Assembly (NCBI GenBank): GCA_020633205.1
Contig: JACKEB010000015.1
Span: 405,087 to 469,086 of the forward strand
DNA from: Polyangiaceae bacterium
GTDB taxonomy: Bacteria; Myxococcota_A; Polyangia; Polyangiales; Polyangiaceae
Length of the DNA stretch: 64,000 nucleotides
Direction of reading: 5' to 3'
This document shows, piece by piece, positions 1-9,477 of this stretch. Below the pieces are notes generated by a model that saw only the letters and a program-made list of their open reading frames with translations, had not been told where the DNA came from and searched no databases. Both the position numbers and the translations under genes were made by a program. Position 1 is the first letter of the stretch, and each line of letters starts with the position of its first letter.

Positions 1-1937
<1,937 letters not shown>

Positions 1938-1964
1938 GAGCTGGGCGCTGGATCTGACTGGGCG

Positions 1965-1983
1965 CTGGCTCTGAGAGAGCCAG
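1965..1983 (+). terminator. Stable hairpin after sucA
   Basis: CTGGCTCT / AGAGCCAG form a perfect 8-bp stem around a GAG loop, 27 bases after the sucA stop. There is no T-run behind it, so it may be a U-less terminator, an attenuator or a 3'-end stabiliser. An 11-bp direct repeat, CTGGGCGCTGG, lies at 1941-1951 and 1958-1968. Confidence 0.4.
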
Positions 1984-2050
1984 GCGCGGCTGAGAGGTGG
2001 TGAGCCGCTCCCGGTCGCGGTTCCGCGCGCTAGGTTCTACTCCAAGCAAT

Positions 2051-2080
2051 TTGCCAAGCCGACGCGTCCACCCGTGATAG
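2051..2080 (+). promoter_or_regulatory. Possible sigma70-type promoter for sucB-lpdA
   Basis: TTGCCA (2051-2056), an 18-base spacer and TGATAG (2075-2080) resemble -35 and -10 elements about 90 bases upstream of the sucB start. Together with the hairpin after sucA this suggests independent transcription of sucB-lpdA. The match is moderate and based on sequence alone. Confidence 0.3.
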
Positions 2081-2169
2081 GGTCGGCGCTGCTTTTTACC
2101 GCGCCAGCTTCGAGGCCGAAGCGTGTAGCGCCGATCTATCCAAACCGTAGGAATAGGAGCTGGCTGACC

Positions 2170-3426
2170 ATGGCCGTTGAACTCAAAGTGCCCGAGGTGG
2201 GGGAGTCCATCACCGAGGTTCAAATCGGTGAGTGGCTGAAGAAGGTTGGTGAGGCCGTCAAGCGTGACGAGCCCGTCGTCATGATCGAAACGGACAAGGT
2301 GACCGTCGAGTTGCCGTCACCCGTCGACGGCGTCATCACGGAGATCAAGCTTACTGAGGGCACGAACGCCAGCGTGGGCGACGTGGTCGGCTACGTCGAG
2401 GAAGGCGCGACCGCAACGGAAGCGCCTGCTGCCGCAGCACCCGCGCCCGCCGCAGCACCCGCGCCCGCCGCAGCACCCGCGCCCGCCGCAGCACCCGCGC
2501 CAGCATCTCCCCAAGGAAACGTGGGTGGGTTCGTCATGCCCGCCGCCCAGCGTGAGGCAGCTTCCCGCGGGGTGGATGCCTCTCAGGTTGCTGGCAGCGG
2601 CCCGGGTGGCCGGGTGCTGAAGGAAGACGTGCAGCGCGCTGCGGCGCCCGCACCTCAGGCAGCGCCCGCACCGCAGGCAGCGCCTGCTCCCGCGGCACGA
2701 CCGGCCCCTCGCGTTAGCGCAGGCGACCGCGAAGAGGAAGTCGTAGCGATGAGCCCGATGCGCAAGCGCATCGCGGAGCGTCTGGTCGAGTCTCAGCAGA
2801 CCGCCGCGCTGCTCACCACTTTCAACGAGGTGGACATGAGCGAGGTGATGGCGATGCGCAAGCAGTACCAGCCGATGTTCACCGAGAAGTACGGCATCAA
2901 GCTCGGCTTCATGTCCTTCTTCGTGAAGGCCGCGTGTGACGCGCTCAAACTGGTTCCGCAGGTAAACGCGCAGATCAGCGGCACCGACATCGTCTATCAC
3001 AACTACATGGACGTCGGTGTCGCCGTGGGCGGCGGTAAGGGCCTCGTGGTTCCGGTGATCCGCAACGCCGAGCGCCTGAGCTTCGCCGAAGTGGAGCAAA
3101 CGATCTCCGACTTCGGCGCACGCGCGAAGAAGAACCAGCTGAAGCTGGATGAGCTACAAGGCGGCACGTTCACCATCTCGAACGGTGGCGTCTACGGGTC
3201 CCTCATGTCGACGCCCATCATCAACCCGCCCCAGAGCGGTATCCTGGGGCTCCACGGCATTCAGGAGCGACCCGTGGCGCGCGACGGGCAGGTGGTGATT
3301 CGCCCCATGATGTACATCGCGCTGACCTACGATCATCGCATCATCGACGGCCGCGAAGCGGTCACCTTCTTGAAGCGCATCAAGGAATGCGTCGAGGAAC
3401 CCTCGCGCATGTTGATCGAGGTGTGA
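2170..3426 (+). CDS. sucB: Dihydrolipoamide succinyltransferase (2-oxoglutarate dehydrogenase E2)
   Basis: E2 core of the 2-oxoglutarate dehydrogenase complex; it transfers succinyl from the lipoyl arm to CoA. In the 418-residue protein the lipoyl domain is at about 1-75 with the lipoyl-lysine K43 in ETDKVTVE. An Ala-Pro linker follows (part of it a DNA tandem repeat), then an E3/E1-binding domain (GGFVMPAAQREAASRG and following), a second Ala-Pro linker, and the catalytic domain with DHRIIDG near the end (H389, D393). ATG 2170 is chosen because AGGAG lies 10 bases upstream and the lipoyl domain begins there; the longer frame upstream adds only unrelated residues. The lpdA start is 4 bases after the stop. 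Confidence 0.97.
   Translation: MAVELKVPEVGESITEVQIGEWLKKVGEAVKRDEPVVMIETDKVTVELPSPVDGVITEIKLTEGTNASVGDVVGYVEEGATATEAPAAAAPAPAAAPAPAAAPAPAAAPAPASPQGNVGGFVMPAAQREAASRGVDASQVAGSGPGGRVLKEDVQRAAAPAPQAAPAPQAAPAPAARPAPRVSAGDREEEVVAMSPMRKRIAERLVESQQTAALLTTFNEVDMSEVMAMRKQYQPMFTEKYGIKLGFMSFFVKAACDALKLVPQVNAQISGTDIVYHNYMDVGVAVGGGKGLVVPVIRNAERLSFAEVEQTISDFGARAKKNQLKLDELQGGTFTISNGGVYGSLMSTPIINPPQSGILGLHGIQERPVARDGQVVIRPMMYIALTYDHRIIDGREAVTFLKRIKECVEEPSRMLIEV
2431..2502 (+). repeat. 18-bp tandem repeat (4 units) inside sucB
   Basis: Four consecutive 18-base units, gccgcagcacccgcgccc, encode alternating Ala/Pro in the swinging-arm linker of E2. The first three are identical and the last differs at one base. 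Such near-perfect repeats tend to gain or lose units, so linker length may vary between strains. Confidence 0.9.
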
Positions 3427-3430
3427 GGTC

Positions 3431-4831
3431 ATGGCCACGAACCACGACTTGATCGTCATTGGTGCTGGCCCGGGCGGCTATATCGCGGCGATCCGCGCAG
3501 CTCAGCTCGGCCTCAACGTCGCTTGCATCGAGTACGAACCGCTGCTCGGCGGGACGTGTCTGCGCGTCGGCTGTATTCCCAGCAAGGCATTGCTGGAGGC
3601 CAGCGAGCTGTTCAACCAAGCGCAGAACACGTTCGGCAGTCTCGGCATTCGCCTACCTCAGGTGCAGCTGGATCTGCCGACGATGTTGAGCCGCAAGGAC
3701 GCCGTGGTGAAGGGGCTGACGAGCGGCATTGCGGGGCTGTTCAAGAAGCACAAGATCACCCGCTACGAAGGCCACGGGCGCTTCCTCGGTACGCAGAACG
3801 GCGTCACCCGGGTTGCCGTGCGGAATAACGGAGCAGACACGGAGCTCTCGGCCGCGAAGGTGATCATCGCCACCGGCAGCAAGGTCGCGCCGCTGCGCGG
3901 CGTCGAGTGGGACGGTGACAAGATTGGTGGCAGCACCGAGGCGCTGAGCTACCCGAGCGTGCCGAAGCACCTGGTGGTGATCGGCGCTGGCGTGATTGGC
4001 CTCGAACTCGGTTCGGTTTGGTTGCGCCTTGGCGCAAAGGTCACCGTGCTCGAGTACCTCGACCGCATCTTGCCCGGTATGGACACCGAGATCGCGAAGG
4101 AGGCCAAGCGCACCTTCGAGAAACAAGGCATGGAGTTCCGTTTGGGGTCCCGTGTCACCGGTGCGCGTGCCACGGGAGATGGAGCCATCGTCGAGGTAGA
4201 CGGCCAGGAGCCGCTTCAATGCGACCGCGTGTTGCTCGCCGTCGGGCGCATTCCGAACACGGATGGGCTGGCGCTGGAAGCGATCGGGCTCTCGACGGAT
4301 CAGCGTGGCCGTATCCCGGTTGGCGATCATTTCGACACCGGGGTGGCTGGCGTCTACGCTATCGGCGATGTGATCCGCGGGGCAATGCTAGCTCACAAAG
4401 CCGAAGAAGAAGGCGTGGCTTGCGTGGAACACATCGTCACCGGCTACGGTCACGTGAACTACGACGCGATCCCGGGTGTGGTCTACACTTCCCCGGAGAT
4501 TGCCTCCGTCGGCAAGACGGAAGAAGAACTGAAGGAAGCAAACATCCCCTACAAGAAGGGTGTGTTTCCCTTCATGGCCAACAGCCGTGCTCGCGCGATC
4601 GGTCATACCGAGGGTCGGGTGAAGATGCTGGCCCACGCGGAAACGGATCGCGTCCTCGGCGTGCACATCATTGGCGCGCACGCGGGCGACTTGATCGCGG
4701 AGTGTGCTGCGGCCATTGAGTTCGGTGCGAGCAGCGAAGACGTCGCGCGCACGTGTCACGCGCACCCGACGTTGGCGGAAGCAGTGAAAGAGGCTGCGCT
4801 GTCCGTCGACAAGCGACCGCTCAACATCTAG
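3431..4831 (+). CDS. lpdA: Dihydrolipoamide dehydrogenase (E3)
   Basis: FAD-dependent disulfide oxidoreductase that re-oxidises dihydrolipoamide and reduces NAD+. The 466-residue protein has an N-terminal FAD motif GAGPGG at about 11-16, the redox pair C43/C48 in GGTCLRVGCIPSK, a second nucleotide-binding GAGVIGLELG, the FAD-phosphate region AIGDV, and the catalytic dyad H445/E450 in HAHPTLAEA. This is full length for the family. The start is 4 bases after sucB and the ribosome site GAGG overlaps the sucB stop, so the two genes are translationally close. It serves this complex and possibly other 2-oxoacid dehydrogenases in the cell. Confidence 0.97.
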   Translation: MATNHDLIVIGAGPGGYIAAIRAAQLGLNVACIEYEPLLGGTCLRVGCIPSKALLEASELFNQAQNTFGSLGIRLPQVQLDLPTMLSRKDAVVKGLTSGIAGLFKKHKITRYEGHGRFLGTQNGVTRVAVRNNGADTELSAAKVIIATGSKVAPLRGVEWDGDKIGGSTEALSYPSVPKHLVVIGAGVIGLELGSVWLRLGAKVTVLEYLDRILPGMDTEIAKEAKRTFEKQGMEFRLGSRVTGARATGDGAIVEVDGQEPLQCDRVLLAVGRIPNTDGLALEAIGLSTDQRGRIPVGDHFDTGVAGVYAIGDVIRGAMLAHKAEEEGVACVEHIVTGYGHVNYDAIPGVVYTSPEIASVGKTEEELKEANIPYKKGVFPFMANSRARAIGHTEGRVKMLAHAETDRVLGVHIIGAHAGDLIAECAAAIEFGASSEDVARTCHAHPTLAEAVKEAALSVDKRPLNI

Positions 4832-5142
4832 CAACCAGCGGTGGGGCAGAGGTGATGCAAAGCAGCGTACCTCTCCCCCAAACCCGCACGCGACCTACGT
4901 GGCGTGGACGAGTGTTCGACGGGAGATTGGTTGAACCTCCTGCGAGATGCGCCAACCCCTCCGCCCTTCGCCCTTGACCGTCGCGAAATGCGAGCCGAGG
5001 TCGGCTGGTTGGTCGAGCAAGACGCGAAACGCAATCCAGCCCAAATCAAGTGTTGTTCGTGCGGGGCGGGTTGGCGCTTTGGCAAAGCGAAAGCGTCACT
5101 GGTACCGCGGAATAGGTTGCGGTTAGGGTGGGTTCACGAACC
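4832..5142. other. Noncoding spacer after lpdA
   Basis: No convincing gene or RNA. Open frames on both strands here (for example 4904-5260 plus, 4828-5085 minus) have Arg/Pro/Ser-rich, unconserved-looking translations. No strong hairpin or promoter was recognised. Confidence 0.5.
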
Positions 5143-5700
5143 ATGGAAACTCAGGCGGAACTCACCCTCGTCGTTTTGGAAGAGGGCGCAATTTGGCCTG
5201 AGTGGCACCCCGCGTGTCAGTTCTCAGCAGAAGAACCTGAGGGTCCTCCGCCGGCGGTGATGGCGATCGCCCAGAGCCAGGGCGAAGCAGAGAGCCATTT
5301 CGTGGAGCGCGTGAGCCACCGCCTGAAGGCGCTACCCGCGGAGCTCAGAAAGCAGCGGGCGAGGTTGGCTCATGTGGTGCTCTCCACCGCTGACGTCGCA
5401 GATCCATCGACCAAGGCGAGAGTGGAGCTTGCCAGGCGACTCGCTCAGGTGTGCGTGGGCGAGGCCGCGCGTTTCGTCTTGGCAGCGCCGCCAGCGTGTT
5501 CTCCCGCAGCTCAGCGCGATCTGTTTGCGCTGGCCGGCGGCCTGTGTGAGGTGCTCGGCTCCGCGTGCGACGTGTCCGTGAGCTTCGGTCCGGCACAGGC
5601 ACCGACCAGCGAGACTCGCTTGCGAGTTACTCGCCCCGACAACGCCGAGCTGGCAGATTTCCAAGAGGAAATGGACATCCAGCGCATCTCAGTCCACTAG
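5143..5700 (+). CDS. Hypothetical protein, 185 residues
   Basis: I do not recognise a family. The product has an acidic N-terminus and then what looks like an alpha/beta single domain, with runs such as ARLAHVVLSTADVAD and RFVLAAPPA resembling beta strands followed by helices. There is no signal peptide or membrane segment. ATG 5143 is preferred over the in-frame GTG at 5128 because the G-rich stretch AGGGTGGG sits about 10 bases upstream of the ATG but abuts the GTG. The gene is convergent with the membrane-protein gene that ends at 5760. It is called mainly for sustained open frame with plausible codon use. Confidence 0.65.
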   Translation: METQAELTLVVLEEGAIWPEWHPACQFSAEEPEGPPPAVMAIAQSQGEAESHFVERVSHRLKALPAELRKQRARLAHVVLSTADVADPSTKARVELARRLAQVCVGEAARFVLAAPPACSPAAQRDLFALAGGLCEVLGSACDVSVSFGPAQAPTSETRLRVTRPDNAELADFQEEMDIQRISVH

Positions 5701-5759
5701 CTCGCGCCGCATACTCCTCAGACGGCTCGTTTGGGAGTGAGAGAGCGACGGAGCTAGCG

Positions 5760-6314
5760 TCAGGCTTGCTCGGCCTGGGAGCGATGCAACGGCACTTCAA
5801 TCGCGACGTCGAGGATGCCACCGCGCATCCCGCGCCACGCGTGGACCAGCAGCGAAACGACGCCCCACATCAGGCCGAGCACCACGCCCCCGTCGATGAT
5901 CCCGCGCCAGGGCTGTGGAACGTGTCGCACCGCGATCACGATCAGCGCGATCATGCTGCTTACCCCCCACGCCGTGATGAGGCCGCGCTTTGTCGCGTGA
6001 AAGTAGGCCATGCAGAACGCGGGCGCGAAGAGCACGTGCAGCGGGCGCGGATTCGCCGCGAGGTGCAGTGCACGCCCCACCACCTTCGGGCTGAAACGCT
6101 TCTGAAATCCCCGGTAACCCTCGGCGTATCCGCTAAAGAGCAGCCAGCCCACATAGAGCAGCGCTTGGATTTCGGTGAGGCTGCCTTCCTTGAGCGGTTC
6201 CCACGCCAGAGGAGCGATGCGGTAGATCGCCTGACTGAGGAACGCGACCACACCGAGAACGCCCCAGAGCACGATCAGGGTTCCGGTCAGCGTGCGCGGG
6301 GGCCCGACAGTCAC
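5760..6314 (-). CDS. Integral membrane protein of unknown function
   Basis: About 184 residues with four to five predicted membrane helices: near the N-terminus (TLIVLWGVLGVVAFLSQ), LLYVGWLLFSGY, PLHVLFAPAFCMAYF, GLITAWGVSSMIALIVIA and GVVLGLMWGVVSLLV. The loop between helices 2 and 3 (GYRGFQKRFSPKVVGRAL) is basic. The start is uncertain: GTG 6314 gives a compact N-terminus, but in-frame TTG codons at 6335 and 6356 are alternatives and none has a clear ribosome site. The gene is divergent from the thiolase-like gene at 6425. I do not recognise the family. Confidence 0.7.
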   Translation of the reverse strand: MTVGPPRTLTGTLIVLWGVLGVVAFLSQAIYRIAPLAWEPLKEGSLTEIQALLYVGWLLFSGYAEGYRGFQKRFSPKVVGRALHLAANPRPLHVLFAPAFCMAYFHATKRGLITAWGVSSMIALIVIAVRHVPQPWRGIIDGGVVLGLMWGVVSLLVHAWRGMRGGILDVAIEVPLHRSQAEQA

Positions 6315-6386
6315 GTCCGGGCTTATAGCCTGCAAGGAATGCCCACGCCCCAACAACTTTGCCGCAGCTGAGCGGCGGGCTGCTGG

Positions 6387-6415
6387 TTGACACGCCGCGT
6401 TAGGATGCCTACCTG
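6387..6415 (+). promoter_or_regulatory. Promoter with perfect TTGACA, probably near-leaderless
   Basis: TTGACA (6387-6392), a 17-base spacer and TACCTG (6410-6415). The predicted start of transcription (about 6422) is almost at the ATG (6425), and no ribosome site precedes that ATG, which fits a leaderless or near-leaderless message for the 6425-9419 block. Confidence 0.4.
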
Positions 6416-6424
6416 TAGTCGTTC

Positions 6425-7480
6425 ATGGCGAAGCAACCCCTCGCTGAGCCGCTGGCAGTGGTCGCTGGCCTGCGGACGCCGTTCGTGCGCGCGGGCGGAC
6501 CTTTGGACCGCGTCGCAGCGGAGTCACTGCTCGGAGGGGTGCTGAGCGAACTGCTCGAACGCTCGCTGCTAGCCGAGGGGCAGCTCGAGCTTTTGGTGCT
6601 GAGCTTGGCGGCTGAGGATGCGCTGGAAGTAGACGCTCGCGAGGTGCTGCGCCGCTCGGTATGTTCAGCCGACATTGCCGTGCGGCAATATCTTCCGGGT
6701 GCACCGGATGACTTGCAGGCACTGGATTCCCTGGTCGAGGCGATGCAGGGTGGTGGTGTTGGTGTGGGCGCGCTTCTCGGCGCAAGGCTGCACCGCCGTG
6801 GTGCACCAGAGCGGCTCTGGTGGCGGCTGTGGAACTCGCTGCGAGGAATGCGCGATGGTCTCAGGCGCGCGCGCGGGGAAAGCGGTGCTGGCTTTGAGTT
6901 TCGGGAAGCGTTGAAGAGCTACGGCCTCGCAGCTCGCGCTTGGGGTGAGGGGCGCTTCGAAGATCAGGTGATGTCGGTGCTCATCGCCGGCGCCGGTGAG
7001 GTCATCGCGGAGGACGAACTCCGCAGGCACTTTCATGCGGAAACGCTGAGGAGCTACGGTGTCGCAGGCCTGGTGCTGGCGACAGCGGACCAAGTACAGT
7101 CGCTGGCGCTCCGCCCGCTAGGCTGGATCCGCGCGATGGCGAGTGAGCGGGTTCCAGTGGGAGACACTGCGCTCTCTAATTTCGCCCTCGATGTCCTGGC
7201 CGGCAGTGAGCCTTGTTTGGTCGAATTGAGTGAGAGCACGCGGTCGGCTGAGGCGCTCAGACGAGGGCTGCTCTCGTCGGGCGCGGAGTGGCTGGAGATG
7301 GCCGACCGTTTGAATGTGACGGGAGACAGCGTGGCGTTTGGGGACGCAGGCTGCGCGACCTTTCCACGCCAAGTAGTGCAACTCTTGCATGAGCTTGGGC
7401 GACGCGGTGGCGGTGTTGGTTTGTGCCTCTCGGTAGGTGAGGTGTCCACCGCGCTCGCTCTGGAGGTACCCCGTGGATGA
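6425..7480 (+). CDS. Thiolase-fold protein lacking thiolase catalytic residues (FadA/FadI-like)
   Basis: 351 residues aligning to thiolases at both ends: AVVAGLRTPFVRAGG corresponds to the N-terminal RTPF region, and LNVTGDSVAFGDAG to the canonical NVNGGAIALGHPLG. Thiolases need two cysteines and a histidine. Here the nucleophile motif CASGLQAL reads APDDLQAL (Cys to Ala93), the GHP histidine is Asp307, and CxGGGxG has become CLSVGEV, with only a Cys334 left. I infer no acetyl-CoA acyltransferase activity. The middle is Arg-rich and degenerate, yet the frame is intact and the stop overlaps the GTG start of the FadJ-like gene, as in a fadI-fadJ pair. It is probably a regulatory or structural paralogue rather than a decaying gene. 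Confidence 0.75.
   Translation: MAKQPLAEPLAVVAGLRTPFVRAGGPLDRVAAESLLGGVLSELLERSLLAEGQLELLVLSLAAEDALEVDAREVLRRSVCSADIAVRQYLPGAPDDLQALDSLVEAMQGGGVGVGALLGARLHRRGAPERLWWRLWNSLRGMRDGLRRARGESGAGFEFREALKSYGLAARAWGEGRFEDQVMSVLIAGAGEVIAEDELRRHFHAETLRSYGVAGLVLATADQVQSLALRPLGWIRAMASERVPVGDTALSNFALDVLAGSEPCLVELSESTRSAEALRRGLLSSGAEWLEMADRLNVTGDSVAFGDAGCATFPRQVVQLLHELGRRGGGVGLCLSVGEVSTALALEVPRG
6675..6688. repeat. Dispersed palindromic word TTNCC-N4-GGNAA (representative copy)
   Basis: One of 15 exact copies found by eye. This one reads TTGCC-GTGC-GGCAA. The others begin at 5658, 8077, 10649, 13079, 21726, 27941, 29958, 29981, 32748, 34297, 36448, 48110, 58158 and 61048. All but two (29958, 29981) lie inside genes, in different reading frames. 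The four central bases vary, and the N positions of the two arms often do not pair, so this looks like a protein-recognised DNA word rather than an RNA hairpin. Confidence 0.7.
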
Positions 7481-9419
7481 ACAGGTAGAGCATTACCGCG
7501 AGGAAGTAAACGCCTCCCCCGGGCCGGTTGGCCCTGCTGTGCGCCTAGACGTTGACACCATGGAGGTGGTGCTCGGCCCGGGGTTCGAAGTGCTTGAGGG
7601 AGCGCATGCGGGTGAGCTGGCCTCCCGAGTGGGCTTGGCTGAACAAGCTGGCGTGCGAGGGTTGGTACTTCGGTTCTGTGCCGCCGAGCCTTCTCGGCTG
7701 CTCGACGCTGATCGTTTGGAGGCGTTCGAGACGCCAGGCCAAGCCGAGGCCGCGCTCGACGAAGCGAGCTTGCTGGTGGACCGCATCGAGCAGACGACCC
7801 TGAGGTGTGTCGCGGTGGTCGAGCGCGACCTCGGCGGCCCCAATCTCGAGTTGGCGCTCAGTTGTGGGCACATGATCGCTGGGACAGGGTTGCGCTTGGG
7901 GCTCGACGGCGCCGCCTTGGGCGTTGTGCCCGCCTTGGGAGGCCTTCCGCGTCTGGTGGCCCGCCTAGGTGCCAAAGGCGCGCTCATCCACCTGCTACGC
8001 GGCGAGCGTATCGCGAGCGAAAGTGCGTGCGAAGTTGGCTTGGTGGATGAGTGCCTGGAGGAGGACGCTTGCAGTATTGCCGCGAGGCAATGGGTTGCGC
8101 GTCCCACCTCCGGTCGTCTCGCGGCCCTTCGGGATTGGGCGCGGGTGCGCTTGCCATACCGCATGCCCGGCGCGGAGCTCGACGCCCGCAGCGACGTGGC
8201 GAGCGCGCTCAAGCGTCAGCTGCGCACTGCTATGTGGAAAGACGCCGGTCGTCAGCGCGGCGAAGCAGCGAAGGTTTTCTCCAAGTTGGCGTGTGGAGAG
8301 CAGAGCGCGGCGCTGCGGCGCCTAGCAAGGCTCCTTGAAGACAGGGCACCGGTTGGCGGGCCCCCACCACGTGTCGCGTTGATTGGCGGCGGTCGAGTTG
8401 GTGCAGAGCTCGCACAACGTACCTTGCTCGCGGGAGGTGTGCTCAGGCTGCTCGAGCGGGATGAGAAGGCGCTGCTGCGCGGCGTGCGGCGTGTAAGAGA
8501 CGGCCTGCGTCGCTCTGGGCTCGATGGCGTGCGCCTCGAGCGAACCATGGGCCATATGACGCACACCGCCGAGCTCTCGCGTCTTGGCAGCTTCGACGTG
8601 GTCGTGGAGGCAATCGCGGAGGAGTCGGTGGTCAAGCGTCGCCTGCTCGACCAAGTGGCGGCCCAGCTTACGCGATCGGTGGTCCACGAGCCTACGTTGG
8701 TTACGACGAGCAGCACTCATGAGCTCGCGAGACTCACGTCAGGGCAGGTGGCGAAGGTGGCGTTGGTCGGTCTGCATCTCGGGCTGCTGACCGAGCGCCC
8801 CTACGCAGAGCTCGTGCATGGAGACCCAGCGGCGACGCGGACCATCGAGCGCTTCTTGAGCATGCTGGGTTACCGTGTGGTAACAGTCGCTGACGTCGCG
8901 CCCGGGCTGTGCCTGCGCCTGGCTACTGCGTTCATCGTGGAGTCCCTTGAGCTCGGGCGCGAGGGCTTCGCCCTCACAGAGGTGGATCAGGCGGTGAAGA
9001 ACTGGGGCTTTGAGCTGGGCCCCACGGAGCTCCTTGAACGCCTTGGTCAACGCACCTTCTCTGACTTGGTAGCCGTCGCGTTCCATCGCTCCTCCCGTCG
9101 CTTCCCCGCACCCGCTCGCTTGGAGGCGCTGTTCGAGGCTCAGCCGCGAGCACGACGCTGGGTGCATCCGGCTAGCCCGGTGCCAGTCGAGCGTCTGGTG
9201 CTGCGTTTGGTGGAAGAAGCGCGCTGCGCGCTCCAGGAAGGCGTGGTGGCGCGCCCGGAGCTTGCCGACCTGGCTGCGGTTTGGGGCATGGGGTTCCCGG
9301 CCTATCGCGGAGGGCCGCTTAGCTGGGCGGAGACCCTCGGCGAAACGAAGGTGCAGCGGCGGCTCAGCCGGCTCCATTCGCTGCACGGTCCGCGTTTCGA
9401 GCCGAGCGTCGTGCTCTAA
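7473..9419 (+). CDS. FadB/FadJ-type hydratase-dehydrogenase homologue with degenerate active sites
   Basis: 648 residues with a crotonase-like domain (about 20-250) followed by a 3-hydroxyacyl-CoA dehydrogenase domain from about 305 and a C-terminal helical part containing GMGFPAYRGGPLSW, typical of FadJ. Of the two hydratase glutamates, E126 (NLELAL) is present, but the second, normally in LPExKLG, is Gly146 in LGLDGAALG. In the dehydrogenase half the NAD loop GGGRVG and the catalytic His (GLHLGL) remain, but the NTSS motif is TTSS and the GFVxNR asparagine is lost. GTG 7473 is chosen for its ribosome site GGAGG 6 bases upstream; it overlaps the stop of the preceding gene by 8 bases. Activity is doubtful. 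Confidence 0.8.
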   Translation: MDEQVEHYREEVNASPGPVGPAVRLDVDTMEVVLGPGFEVLEGAHAGELASRVGLAEQAGVRGLVLRFCAAEPSRLLDADRLEAFETPGQAEAALDEASLLVDRIEQTTLRCVAVVERDLGGPNLELALSCGHMIAGTGLRLGLDGAALGVVPALGGLPRLVARLGAKGALIHLLRGERIASESACEVGLVDECLEEDACSIAARQWVARPTSGRLAALRDWARVRLPYRMPGAELDARSDVASALKRQLRTAMWKDAGRQRGEAAKVFSKLACGEQSAALRRLARLLEDRAPVGGPPPRVALIGGGRVGAELAQRTLLAGGVLRLLERDEKALLRGVRRVRDGLRRSGLDGVRLERTMGHMTHTAELSRLGSFDVVVEAIAEESVVKRRLLDQVAAQLTRSVVHEPTLVTTSSTHELARLTSGQVAKVALVGLHLGLLTERPYAELVHGDPAATRTIERFLSMLGYRVVTVADVAPGLCLRLATAFIVESLELGREGFALTEVDQAVKNWGFELGPTELLERLGQRTFSDLVAVAFHRSSRRFPAPARLEALFEAQPRARRWVHPASPVPVERLVLRLVEEARCALQEGVVARPELADLAAVWGMGFPAYRGGPLSWAETLGETKVQRRLSRLHSLHGPRFEPSVVL

Positions 9420-9477
9420 GGGACTGCCAAGGCAGGAAAGTCCTCAAGGGTGGACGTACGCAACCGATCTCGGAGGT

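Noticed and set aside
4904..5260. 118-codon frame between lpdA and the hypothetical gene
   Set aside because: No ribosome site, basic and unpatterned translation, overlaps the better-supported 5143 frame.
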